A stretch of 64,000 nt of DNA. It comes from Corynebacterium vitaeruminis. GTDB taxonomy: Bacteria; Actinomycetota; Actinomycetes; Mycobacteriales; Mycobacteriaceae. Below are positions 28,181 to 36,582 of the stretch, piece after piece; the stretch's first letter is position 1, and each line of letters starts with the position of its first letter. The notes under the pieces were generated by a model that saw nothing but the letters and a program-made list of their open reading frames with translations, was not told the DNA's origin and ran no database searches. A program made the translations under genes and the position numbers. The DNA is taken from positions 248,001 through 312,000 of the forward strand of contig NZ_JVVM01000022.1 in NCBI RefSeq assembly GCF_001054325.1. The letters run 5' to 3'.

Positions 28181-29461
28181 ATGTCTTTTCGCCAATTAGT
28201 CCCAGGCACGACCACTCGGCTCCGTATGGAGGGCATGCTCGAGGTTCGGGTAGTCACCGCCGGTTCGAACGTTCCCGCTGAGCTCAATCTAGAGGGCGAA
28301 GGTCGCTATAATCGCATGTCAGGTTCGGCTTTTAAGCTGTTGGAATGTAGCGGAGAGATTAGCGTTAGCATTCAGCCCGGTCGTGGCACTGACTTCTCCA
28401 ATGCGGTCTCCGCCACGGTGCAGATTAGCAGTGGCCGTCGGGGTTCGAGTGCGGAGGAGATTATCGAATTCCCGCCAGCGACGTTGAGTGACAATTCACC
28501 ACTACGTATTGCCACTCTCACCCGGAATGACGGATGGTTAGAAGTTTCCACTGCCAATACCTCGGTTGGACAGAGCGTGGCCGGGTTGGGCGGTATCGTC
28601 CGTTCTAATCTTCGTCCGATGATTGATACCTCTAACTCGTATTTGCCTGATGGTATGGGTGTTAGGGTCTTCCTCGACTGCGGTGCGGCTATGGCCACGC
28701 CGGCTCTTATTGGATTGATTCCGCAGGCAGTTAACGTAATCACCGGTTCCGTCGCCGCGTGCTCATCCCTGGATAGTGTGGAATTGTGTTGGGGACACGA
28801 TGGAACTGAGCGCGTAAGCCTAGAAATGCTCGAATCCCGCGTCGTTGAGATTGTGAAGCAAGGCCATCGGTACGTCGGAGGGGCCGAGTACTCCGGTGAC
28901 GGTATGAGCCACCTGACTTTCGTCATCTCCGACGTCGCGCCTGCTGTAGTCGATTTAGCGGAGTCCAATGCCGTTGCACTGGTACTGGGAGATAACCCTG
29001 TGGATATTCCAGTAGAAGGCAACAACAGTGCCATCGTCAACATCGGTTCCACTTTTGAAAGTCGACTGTCTGCTCCGGTGACTGCTGCTGACAGTGCCTC
29101 TGGTTTGCAGCATCCGCTGAAGATTGTGAGCGAAGCGATCGCAACTGTTGTTCAGGGGACCCTGCCGACCGCACACAGTCAGCGAAAGCTGCGCGGCACA
29201 ACTGACTTCGGTGACATCGAACCACCGGCTTTCCCAGTTCCAGGATTGGATAGCGACCCCACTCCTGATGTCCCGGGTGGGGGATTCTCATCCGGTCCCA
29301 ATATCGATGTGCCCAGTTTTGGTGGCTTCGATCCGCAGCCGCCTCAGCAGGGGGAGAACCGTCCAAGTTTTCCGGACGCGCCGTTCGCCGACAATGAGTT
29401 TCCTGGTAATTCGGAAAGTCCCTTCCCCAATGACAGTCAGTTTCCAGGGAATTGGAGGTAG
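28181..29461 (+). CDS. TerD-like / degenerate VWA-like protein with disordered tail
   Basis: 426 aa with a GAAGGAG ribosome binding site. The N-terminus is beta-rich and resembles TerD-type tellurium-resistance domains. From residue 160 a fold like a VWA domain appears (GVRVFLDCGAAMATP, then SVELCWGHDG and LTFVISDVAPAVVDL), but the metal-site DxSxS is replaced by DCGAA, so metal binding is doubtful. After residue 350 a Pro/Phe/Asn/Gly-rich tail (VPSFGGFDPQPPQQ, ADNEFPGNSE, FPNDSQFPGNWR) ends the protein. TerD and VWA proteins recur in bacterial stress and conflict operons. Both domain calls are tentative. It precedes the P-loop GTPase by 6 bp and is clearly in the same transcript. Confidence 0.55.
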   Translation: MSFRQLVPGTTTRLRMEGMLEVRVVTAGSNVPAELNLEGEGRYNRMSGSAFKLLECSGEISVSIQPGRGTDFSNAVSATVQISSGRRGSSAEEIIEFPPATLSDNSPLRIATLTRNDGWLEVSTANTSVGQSVAGLGGIVRSNLRPMIDTSNSYLPDGMGVRVFLDCGAAMATPALIGLIPQAVNVITGSVAACSSLDSVELCWGHDGTERVSLEMLESRVVEIVKQGHRYVGGAEYSGDGMSHLTFVISDVAPAVVDLAESNAVALVLGDNPVDIPVEGNNSAIVNIGSTFESRLSAPVTAADSASGLQHPLKIVSEAIATVVQGTLPTAHSQRKLRGTTDFGDIEPPAFPVPGLDSDPTPDVPGGGFSSGPNIDVPSFGGFDPQPPQQGENRPSFPDAPFADNEFPGNSESPFPNDSQFPGNWR

Positions 29462-29467
29462 TGAAAG

Positions 29468-30496
29468 ATGAACAACAATCCAACGCTTCTGACTAGCGCT
29501 GTCACGCGCTGTCCTTGGACTTTTAAGCCATTGTCAGACCCAAACGCCGAGCGCAGTGAGTACGTTGACCGCGATCTTCCCCGAGGATGGCAAAACGCAG
29601 CGACTGTCTGTATTGCCCTCGCCGGTGCTCGAGCATCGGGGAAGTCTCTTTACATCGGCGTGCTGGTGAAACTCCTGCAACAGATGGGCGAAGAATTTGG
29701 ATTTGTAGTCGAACCTGCGGATGAAACTACGCAGGAGCGCTACGAAACCAATTACGAAACTCCGCTATTTGAAGAACGTGGCCTTATGCCACCGACCCCG
29801 TCGTATAGCAGTTCTGATGCCTATCAGCATGACCCGCTAATTTATCATCTCGGTGTTCATTTCGACCGCAGCACGAATGAGAATCGCAACTTCTTTATTG
29901 TTATTCGTGATGTTGCGGGCGAAGATTTGGAAAATCTGCCAGAGGACACTTCGCGCCTGGATTTCTTCAATTATGCCGATGAAATCCTTTTCCTCTTTGA
30001 CCCGCTAAAGGTTCCGCAGATTAAGAACTATCTCAAGGGTTTTATTTCGGAATCTGCACTCGGCGGTGACCCGAGCAAGGTGTTGCAGAATCTTACACGC
30101 GTTCTCAACGTGGACAACCACTCTCGCTTTGGCATTGCATTGTCCAAATTTGATACTTTGCAGAGCCTTGAATCAGTTGAAAACAGTGAGTGGGCGCAGA
30201 TTATGGGCAACTATGGCTCCGCTTACCGACGGGACAACGGTTTTAACTATGACGATCACGACTCTCAGCTCCTGCATTACGAGGTCGAGAGTTTGTTGAT
30301 TAAATTGGACGCAAAAACTCTGGTCAACTCATTTAATAACTACTTTGGGCGGAATTTGCACCGGTGTCGCTACTTTGCGACATCGGCACTTGGGGCACCG
30401 CCAAAGGGCTCGCATATTCAGGAAACGGGGATTGCCCCGTACCGTTGTATGGACCCAATTAGTTGGGTTCTGTTCAACTACGGCTTTACCCCGTAG
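29468..30496 (+). CDS. P-loop GTPase of the GAP1-associated type
   Basis: 342 aa with GGAGG 8 bp before the ATG. The P-loop ALAGARASGKS (GARASGKS at residues 53-60), the G3-like DVAGED at 148-153 preceded by a hydrophobic strand (FFIVIRDVAGED), and a G4-like SKFD at 226-229 in the place of NKxD identify a TRAFAC-like GTPase. A tail HCRYFATSALGAPP may carry the G5 SA(K/L) motif. No membrane segment is present. Together with the GAP1-like protein it gives the core GTPase pair of this system, which would switch the tubulin-like and membrane components; that link is inference. It is the last gene of the + strand run. Confidence 0.78.
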   Translation: MNNNPTLLTSAVTRCPWTFKPLSDPNAERSEYVDRDLPRGWQNAATVCIALAGARASGKSLYIGVLVKLLQQMGEEFGFVVEPADETTQERYETNYETPLFEERGLMPPTPSYSSSDAYQHDPLIYHLGVHFDRSTNENRNFFIVIRDVAGEDLENLPEDTSRLDFFNYADEILFLFDPLKVPQIKNYLKGFISESALGGDPSKVLQNLTRVLNVDNHSRFGIALSKFDTLQSLESVENSEWAQIMGNYGSAYRRDNGFNYDDHDSQLLHYEVESLLIKLDAKTLVNSFNNYFGRNLHRCRYFATSALGAPPKGSHIQETGIAPYRCMDPISWVLFNYGFTP

Positions 30497-30523
30497 TTGT
30501 GCTGAGTTTTCGCTCAGCGCAAC
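30496..30523. terminator. hairpin between convergent genes
   Basis: GTTGTGCTGAG pairs with CTCAGCGCAAC across a TTTTCG loop immediately after the GTPase stop, 8 bp before the end of the opposite-strand TPR gene. No strong T-run, so it is a probable bidirectional terminator. Confidence 0.5.
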
Positions 30524-30530
30524 TCGACCA

Positions 30531-31886
30531 TTACTGGTATTGGAGGCACTGTTGGGCGCGTTCATTTTCTCCGAGAGACTCGAAGATTGAATGTGCCTTC
30601 AGCGCATAGGTGCGGGCAGTGGTTTGGAGATGTTGCGCCAAGTCCCGCTTAGAGTGCAGGAGCACCGCTAACCGCAGGTTCGCAAGAGCGAGAATCTGTT
30701 TGTCCGCGTTGGTGGTGTACTGTTCTTCCGGGAAAGTACTGATAGCACTTATGTAGGCACGGGCGGCATTAAATGCGCCTTTGTTGGGCTCGACTTTCCT
30801 CTCTTGGATAGCTCTGCCCCAAGAATCTCCGACGAGAAAACTAGCTCGTGTGAAGGTCGCAGGAACCTGTGCGTTGTATGACTGCTGTGCGGCATTTTGG
30901 AAAAATGTAAACGCATCAGCGAAGTTATTCGTGCGCTGATGTTCCATGCCCAGTTCAATTTGGCAGGTCAATGATTGCGGCGTGTTTTGCGATTCCTCAT
31001 AGTGGCCGGATGCTGCCGAAAGTAAACGGAATCGTTGCGCAGATGCCTCGGGGACCGGAATAAGTGCCCGGTAGCAAAGCATGAGGGTCTCGCCGGCGGT
31101 GTCGTGATCGGAAGAGCTGCTGAAGACGTTAATAGCCTCGTCCACGGCGGACTCTAGCTGTGGCGAATAGCCACGCTGAGCCAGTGCAACCGACTTGGTG
31201 AAGACACAGTTTGAGAGCAGCTCTGGTGTGGGGTGAGCAGATGAGTTCGCACCGACAATGACGCGGTCTGCAATTTGAATCTGCCGATCGGCGTCGTTTT
31301 CCTTTGTCGCCTGAGTGAGCTGCGCTGACAAGGTGTCGTAGCAGTCTTTAATCAGCTGCGTGGCAGTGGGATCATCAAGGCCTGCAAGCTCATTGATTGA
31401 GTCGCCGAACTCTTCAGGTTCGAGCTCGGTGAGCTCAGCAGCAGTAGCCCAAGTGCGCTGCTCACTTTGGTCAGGAGCTGCGTGTTTTGGGGCCGCTTCT
31501 TCAGCTTCCAGGTCGGTGGCTCCCTCGGCGGCAGAGGCCGAATCGACAATAGAGGCGGCATTCTCAGCAGCTTGAAGCGACTGCTCTCGTAGCTGAGCGT
31601 CCCCGATGAGAAGGCCATAAATAGCGGCTCGTCGGAAAGCTTGCTGTGCCTCTTCGACTTCGCCGCGCTTAGCGTGGGCGTCAGCCCGGGCGGCAAAGAG
31701 TGCGATGAGGCGTGCCCAGCTTTCGCGGTCTGGTTGAACCTGGGTGACGGCGTCAAGCTGCTCCAGCTGTGCGAGTATTTGGCCCTCTTGGTCGTCGATA
31801 GTGCCAGTTTGGTGAATCTCTTGGATTTCTTCCGAGGCTGGTGCATCGATGAGCCGTACTCGCTCGAGAATATTATTGAGGGACAT
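30531..31886 (-). CDS. TPR-like helical protein, opposite strand
   Basis: 451 aa, all-helical, Ala/Glu/Gln-rich soluble protein. Recurrent pairs of amphipathic helices (ARADAHAKRGEVEEAQQAFR, LANLRLAVLLHSKRDLAQHL, IELGMEHQRTNNFADAFTFF) fit tetratricopeptide-like repeats, which bind partner proteins. There is no signal peptide or enzyme motif. It is convergent with the GTPase gene and divergent from the metallophosphoesterase gene, so it is controlled separately from the surrounding operon although it sits inside the accessory block. The family is not recognised beyond the repeats. Confidence 0.65.
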   Translation of the reverse strand: MSLNNILERVRLIDAPASEEIQEIHQTGTIDDQEGQILAQLEQLDAVTQVQPDRESWARLIALFAARADAHAKRGEVEEAQQAFRRAAIYGLLIGDAQLREQSLQAAENAASIVDSASAAEGATDLEAEEAAPKHAAPDQSEQRTWATAAELTELEPEEFGDSINELAGLDDPTATQLIKDCYDTLSAQLTQATKENDADRQIQIADRVIVGANSSAHPTPELLSNCVFTKSVALAQRGYSPQLESAVDEAINVFSSSSDHDTAGETLMLCYRALIPVPEASAQRFRLLSAASGHYEESQNTPQSLTCQIELGMEHQRTNNFADAFTFFQNAAQQSYNAQVPATFTRASFLVGDSWGRAIQERKVEPNKGAFNAARAYISAISTFPEEQYTTNADKQILALANLRLAVLLHSKRDLAQHLQTTARTYALKAHSIFESLGENERAQQCLQYQ

Positions 31887-32036
31887 ATGATGAGCCTAGC
31901 CGGAGATTCACCGATTGGGCAGCATGAGGGCCAAAAATGCATTCAATATGTGAAAATCACACGCCACTAACCCCATAATTGCCAAGGATTCGGTTGTTCA
32001 TTTGTCTTTAACTTTTTCGTCTTACTCTTAGCGGTT

Positions 32037-33494
32037 ATGAGCATTTCGCGCCGCGCATACCTTTCAGTCGCGACCCTCGCTGCTAGTTCAATGGCTTTGG
32101 CCAAGACCTCGGGAGCCTACAGCCTTGGGCTGGTAACTGCAGGTTTGGGGCTATCCGAGGACGACACTAAGTCAATGGCGGTACAGGCCAGTGATCTCGA
32201 GGTCGTTACTGTAACGGACACCTCGGTGGCCTTTACTTGGGCGACCTACGCGCCGGGTGTGAAGACGGCCTACGGCTTGGCTAGACCAACGGTTGCAGCC
32301 GGACAACGGGTGCTTATGGCACCAGTGGGTGGTGGAGAGCTTAAAACGGTGCATGAGGGTTTCTCGGAGTCCGGGTATCACCATGTGGTGATTGAAGGAT
32401 TGGAGCCCGATCGTGAATATCAGTTTGAATGTTGGTCGGACGATGCCAAAGCGGAGCCCACCCTTGCCGTAACAATGAGCAAGACGGCCCCTGAGCACCT
32501 CGGTGTTTTCAAAACGCTGCCGGCGCTGGGCGGTAAATTGCTGGCCACTATCGCCCTGACTAATGACACACATATTGGCAAGCCGAATCACGACGGTATT
32601 CGTTTCGGTAATTTCGGTCTCTCTTCGGAGCCTGGCGAGCAACCATTCCCTTCGATGCAGTTGGAGAGCCTGCTCAAGACCGTGAAGGAAGACGGCATTG
32701 ACACCATTATTGTCAACGGTGACTGCACGGATAGTAACCGTCCGGAGGAATACGATGAATTCCTCCGAGTGATGAATCAGTTCGGTGAAATGGGCAAACA
32801 GTGGTTTGTCACTCGAGGTAATCATGATATCCATCCTCCGGGGCTGCCAAATATAAATGGCCGACGTGGACGGGATATTCGAAAGGGGAAAACCTATATT
32901 CCCGATTACTTCAGTGGTCTGCTTGTCCCCACGCAGCAGCATTGGACGACTCAAGTCGGGGAGGTCCGTCTCATTGGGCTGGATACAGCTGAATTCGGCT
33001 ATGCCGGTGGCCGAATTAATGAGCGACAGATGCGTGCCGTTCGTGCAGAGCTCGCCCAAGATCCGGAACGGCCGACAATTTTGTTTGCACACCATCCGAT
33101 TACCGATGACGCTGTGCAATCACACCTCGGAGGTCCATCCTTTATGCTCGAACGAACTCAAGCGGCAGCACTTCAGAAAATTCTAGCTGCAACTCCAGGG
33201 GCAAAGGCGGTATTTGCAGGTCACACTCATCGCAATCGCCGGGGAGTTGCGGATGTGGGTACGACGGACTTCTGTGAGCGCGGATCATCGCTCGGTTATC
33301 CTGGCGGCTATACCCGGATACATATTCATACTGATGGGTCGCAAGTCACTTATCACAGGACAAGGACTCCGGAGTCGCTCGCGTGGTCAGTGAAAACTCG
33401 CTGGTCTTTGTTCGGGCTAGAACCTGAGTTGATGTTGGGACAGATTTCCGATCGTAACTATGTACAGAACTACAAAATTGCGGTAAACACCTAA
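32037..33494 (+). CDS. Tat-exported calcineurin-like metallophosphoesterase (copy 2)
   Basis: 485 aa paralogue of the gene at 6971-8476. It has a twin-arginine start (SRRAYLSVATLAA), the Fn3-like N-domain (DLEVVTVTDTSVAFTWATYA, nearly identical to copy 1) and the complete set of metal ligands: NDTHIG, VNGDCT, TRGNHD, FAHHPI and AGHTHR. It should hydrolyse a phosphoester on the outside of the membrane. The 150 bp upstream gap is shared with the divergent TPR gene; no clear ribosome binding site precedes the ATG. Two copies bracketing block 1 suggest a duplication before or with the insertion of that block. Confidence 0.87.
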   Translation: MSISRRAYLSVATLAASSMALAKTSGAYSLGLVTAGLGLSEDDTKSMAVQASDLEVVTVTDTSVAFTWATYAPGVKTAYGLARPTVAAGQRVLMAPVGGGELKTVHEGFSESGYHHVVIEGLEPDREYQFECWSDDAKAEPTLAVTMSKTAPEHLGVFKTLPALGGKLLATIALTNDTHIGKPNHDGIRFGNFGLSSEPGEQPFPSMQLESLLKTVKEDGIDTIIVNGDCTDSNRPEEYDEFLRVMNQFGEMGKQWFVTRGNHDIHPPGLPNINGRRGRDIRKGKTYIPDYFSGLLVPTQQHWTTQVGEVRLIGLDTAEFGYAGGRINERQMRAVRAELAQDPERPTILFAHHPITDDAVQSHLGGPSFMLERTQAAALQKILAATPGAKAVFAGHTHRNRRGVADVGTTDFCERGSSLGYPGGYTRIHIHTDGSQVTYHRTRTPESLAWSVKTRWSLFGLEPELMLGQISDRNYVQNYKIAVNT

Positions 33495-33548
33495 AACGAC
33501 GATATGCTTAGACCTGGATAAGAAATCTTTCGGATAAGGACGAATTCA

Positions 33549-34409
33549 ATGGCTAACCCACAGGACTCGCACGGGCCGAATGGTGGCAATGGCTTCGATG
33601 GTTACTATGGAAGCCCTCAGGATTTCGAGGATATGTGGTCGAGTTCTTCGAACGACCTCAATGAAACTACCGAGTTCAATCCTTTTAACTCCGACACTCA
33701 GCTTGGACCAGCAGCCCAACAGCCGCAGCCTGCTCAGCCAGCAGCGCCGCAGAGTGGTTCAAAGTCGAATACGGTTCTCTATGCCGCGATTGGCGTCATC
33801 AGCGTACTCATTTTAGGGTTGGCGCTGGTGATTGGCGTGATGGTCACGGGTTCTGATTCCGAGGACGCAGATCAGTCACCGCAGTCGCCCGATACGGTTG
33901 CGGCAGGGGAATCGTCGTCAAGCACCGCAGCCCCTGCTCCGACGGAGACTTATACGGAGACTCAAACTTACACTGAGACTGCGACGAGCGAGCCGGAGCC
34001 GGCGGCGCCCTCGACGACGCGGCAGAAGTCTTCATCAAAGCGTTCGGGCTTTGACATGAGCCGTAATACGTACGGCACTGACTTTGACGAGAGCGGTTGG
34101 ATTGGCAATAGTGCGCGCTGTTCGAGTGGGTATTACGCGCGAATCCTTGCTGAGACAACCGAGGGATGGATTGTAATCTGCGAGAATTCCAGTAATCGCC
34201 AGCAGCGCTACTATGTCGGCCACTTCGGTGATATTTCAGAGAGCCCGGATCCGTACAGTGTGGTTAGTTACTCTACAAACGAAATTATTGCCAAGAACGG
34301 TGGCATTGAATATGTACTGACGCCGAGCGAAATCAACGTCTACAACGCCTATGATGAGAACATCTTCCAGGACGATGTCATCGACTGGGGTGTTTTGCAG
34401 GCTGGTTAG
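33549..34409 (+). CDS. single-pass membrane protein with Thr/Glu-rich stalk
   Basis: 286 aa. A Gly/Ser/Asn/Pro/Gln-rich cytoplasmic tail of about 75 residues is followed by one transmembrane helix (LYAAIGVISVLILGLALVIGVMV), a stalk rich in Thr, Glu and Ser with TETYTETQTYTETAT repeats, and an outside C-terminal domain of about 110 residues with two cysteines (ARCSSGYY and IVICENSS). Similar tail-TM-stalk-domain proteins occur in corynebacteria without known function. A GGATAAGGACG site precedes the ATG. It ends at a strong terminator shared with the convergent ligase gene. Confidence 0.75.
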   Translation: MANPQDSHGPNGGNGFDGYYGSPQDFEDMWSSSSNDLNETTEFNPFNSDTQLGPAAQQPQPAQPAAPQSGSKSNTVLYAAIGVISVLILGLALVIGVMVTGSDSEDADQSPQSPDTVAAGESSSSTAAPAPTETYTETQTYTETATSEPEPAAPSTTRQKSSSKRSGFDMSRNTYGTDFDESGWIGNSARCSSGYYARILAETTEGWIVICENSSNRQQRYYVGHFGDISESPDPYSVVSYSTNEIIAKNGGIEYVLTPSEINVYNAYDENIFQDDVIDWGVLQAG

Positions 34410-34428
34410 CTGCAACTTTTGACAGAAC

Positions 34429-34471
34429 AGCGCCGACCACGAAAGTGCAGTTTTGCACTGTGGTCGGCGCT
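34429..34471. terminator. strong bidirectional terminator
   Basis: AGCGCCGACCAC pairs perfectly with GTGGTCGGCGCT, with an inner AGTGCA/TGCACT stem and a GTTT loop; TTCGCTTT follows. It separates two convergent genes. Confidence 0.88.
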
Positions 34472-34496
34472 TTCGCTTTACGACGATCCCTGAGTC

Positions 34497-36215
34497 CTAG
34501 GCCACCTTCTCCTGGGCAGCATTCTCCCACGGCTTCGGCAGGTGGCGAGGAACCACCTTGCCGACTGCATTGCGTGGCAGTTCATCGAGGAACACGGTCT
34601 CGCGCGGAACAGCGAAGCGGCTGAGGCGCTGCTTGACGAATGTGCGAATCTGCTCATTGGTCAGGGCGCGACCCTCAGGGGAGTCGTCGCGGACAACCCA
34701 GGCGACCAGGGCCTGGCCGAAGCGCTCATCCGGAACACCTGCGACTGCGCACTCGCGGATGCCTTCGAGCTGGCTGAGCACATCTTCGGTCTGGCGTGGG
34801 AAGACGTTCTCGCCACCGGAGACAATCATGTCGTCCTCGCGACCGGAGATGTAGAGCAGGCCGTTTTCCATGCGACCCAGGTCACCGGTACAGACCATGC
34901 CGTCAATGACCTGCTTGTCTGCACCCGGGCGGGTGTAGCCCTCGTACAACATGTTGTTGCCTACGAAGATTCGACCGGTCTCTCCGTCGGCAACGCGGTT
35001 GCCATCTTCGTCGAGAATCTGGACTCGGGTGCCCAGCGGTGCGCGACCTGCCGTGGTCGGGTTTGCCTTGAGCTCATCCGGGGTGGCAATAGTTGCCCAG
35101 CTCACCTCGGTGGAGCCGTACTGGTTGTAGAGAACCGGGCCGAAGCGCTCGAGGGTCTTGGTGACAATTCCCTCCGGAATAGCCGAGCCACAGGATGCGA
35201 TGACCTTCAGCGATGTCGCACCGATGTCGTAGTTGTCTGGGAGAATCTCAATCATGCGTTGCAGCATGGTCGGCACCAGGAAGATGGTGTGCGGAGAGTG
35301 CTGCTCGATAATGCGGAGGCTGTCGGCTGGATCGAACTTGCGGCGCATGATCATGGTGGAACGCAGTGCGATGCACAGCTGTGCGGTTGCGAATCCCCAG
35401 GTGTGGAACAGCGGAGCCGCAAGGTAAGCCGGGCGACGCTGGCGCAGCGGAATGCGGCTCATGATGGACGATGCCGGCATCCAGCTGCGTGGCTCCGGAC
35501 GCTTGGCTCCCTTTGGAGTGCCGGTGGTTCCGGAAGTCAGAATAATAACGCGGCCACGGCGCGGGCGGCTTGGAAGCTCGGCGGTTGGCCACTTTGCCGG
35601 GGGTGCCGTCTTCAGCATCTCCTGCATGGAGGTCCAGCCCTCGCGAACACAGGAGGTGTCACCGTAGTTTTCGAACCACGACACTGCGACCGGGCACTCA
35701 TCGAAGTCCTCCGGCAGCATGTGAGTGAATTCCTCATCAATGAAGAGGAAGTCAATCTTCTGCTCACGAATTACGGCCAGAGTCTGCTCGGCAGCGGCGC
35801 CGGTATTGAGCAGCACCAGGTCAGTGCCGAGGCGGCCGTGGGCACACAGCGCCATAATGAAACCGCGGTGGTTGCGAGCCAGCACACCGATGCGGTTGCG
35901 CTGCTGAATATCACCGTGGCGGAGTGCTCGAGCCAGGGCAGTGGAGCGCTCGTGCAGCTCTTCGTAGGTCAGGGAGCCGCCATCATCAATAATCGCGGTG
36001 TGGTGCGGGTCGCGACCGGCTGCAATGCCGAGGAGACCAGCTGGCAGGAAGTCCCAGCGGTAGATGGAATTTAATGCCTTGCCAGCAGCGCCGGGTCCCA
36101 TCGAGCCGAGGACGCCAGCCTGCGTCACCGGTGCGAGTCCGAGAACGAGGTCGGAGGTAGCTCGCGAAGCTTTGCGCACTTTATTGAGAATCGAGGTCTG
36201 TGGGTTAGATGTCAT
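34497..36215 (-). CDS. FadD-type acyl-CoA synthetase (AMP-binding)
   Basis: 572 aa. Activates a carboxylic acid, probably a fatty acid, to acyl-CoA through an acyl-adenylate. The AMP-binding motif ILTSGTTGTPKGAKR, the YNQYGSTEVS block, VCTGDLGRMENGLLYISGR and the C-terminal PRNAVGKVVPRHL with the catalytic lysine are intact. The start is ATG at 36215 with GGAAGATGA upstream; an in-frame GTG lies two codons earlier. The FadD2/FadD12 type of mycobacteria is closest by eye. It stands alone, transcribed leftward from a 361 bp intergenic region with an operator-like palindrome. It may supply the acyl-CoA dehydrogenases at 8.6-11.3 kb. A long open frame on the opposite strand is only a codon-bias shadow. 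Confidence 0.9.
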   Translation of the reverse strand: MTSNPQTSILNKVRKASRATSDLVLGLAPVTQAGVLGSMGPGAAGKALNSIYRWDFLPAGLLGIAAGRDPHHTAIIDDGGSLTYEELHERSTALARALRHGDIQQRNRIGVLARNHRGFIMALCAHGRLGTDLVLLNTGAAAEQTLAVIREQKIDFLFIDEEFTHMLPEDFDECPVAVSWFENYGDTSCVREGWTSMQEMLKTAPPAKWPTAELPSRPRRGRVIILTSGTTGTPKGAKRPEPRSWMPASSIMSRIPLRQRRPAYLAAPLFHTWGFATAQLCIALRSTMIMRRKFDPADSLRIIEQHSPHTIFLVPTMLQRMIEILPDNYDIGATSLKVIASCGSAIPEGIVTKTLERFGPVLYNQYGSTEVSWATIATPDELKANPTTAGRAPLGTRVQILDEDGNRVADGETGRIFVGNNMLYEGYTRPGADKQVIDGMVCTGDLGRMENGLLYISGREDDMIVSGGENVFPRQTEDVLSQLEGIRECAVAGVPDERFGQALVAWVVRDDSPEGRALTNEQIRTFVKQRLSRFAVPRETVFLDELPRNAVGKVVPRHLPKPWENAAQEKVA

Positions 36216-36319
36216 AGTCACTCATCTTCCGTGTTCATGTCCTGTGGTCTTCGGAGAGGCCTAATCAGGCGAAACCTCATCGGTAGGACCGCCGATTTAG
36301 TTTCTTTTACAGTAAGAAT

Positions 36320-36337
36320 AAGTGTCCCAGGTCACTT
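36320..36337. promoter_or_regulatory. TetR-type operator-like palindrome upstream of the acyl-CoA ligase
   Basis: AAGTGTCCCAGGTCACTT is an 18-bp palindrome with two mismatched pairs, 105 bp upstream of the ligase start. A second related element, GACCTGGGATGTGACC (36387-36402), repeats its core in inverse order. The layout suits a fatty-acid-responsive TetR regulator. The rest of the 361 bp gap (36222-36582) is A/T-rich and shows no gene. Confidence 0.45.
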
Positions 36338-36582
36338 TTGTGTAGCTTTTTGCAAAATTTTTTTATCAGAAACGAATAGTTGTGAAGACCTGGGATGTGA
36401 CCAGTGAAGATAGTCAAGTATCAGTTCTCTTTCGCAGCTCAATGGGTGCTGACCTTAGCCGGGGAGGGTTCTGGTTTGGAGCTGATTCTTTTGGGGAAAG
36501 CTCCTGAAACGTGTTCTAATCCAGCTGCGCCCTCGACTCGGTGGCGAAGGGCGAACCTATCCGATACGGCATAGGAGAATCG

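Noticed and set aside
34542..36074. 510-codon open frame on the + strand
   Set aside because: Lies exactly opposite the acyl-CoA ligase gene, whose motifs are intact; its composition is that of a codon-bias shadow and it resembles no protein.
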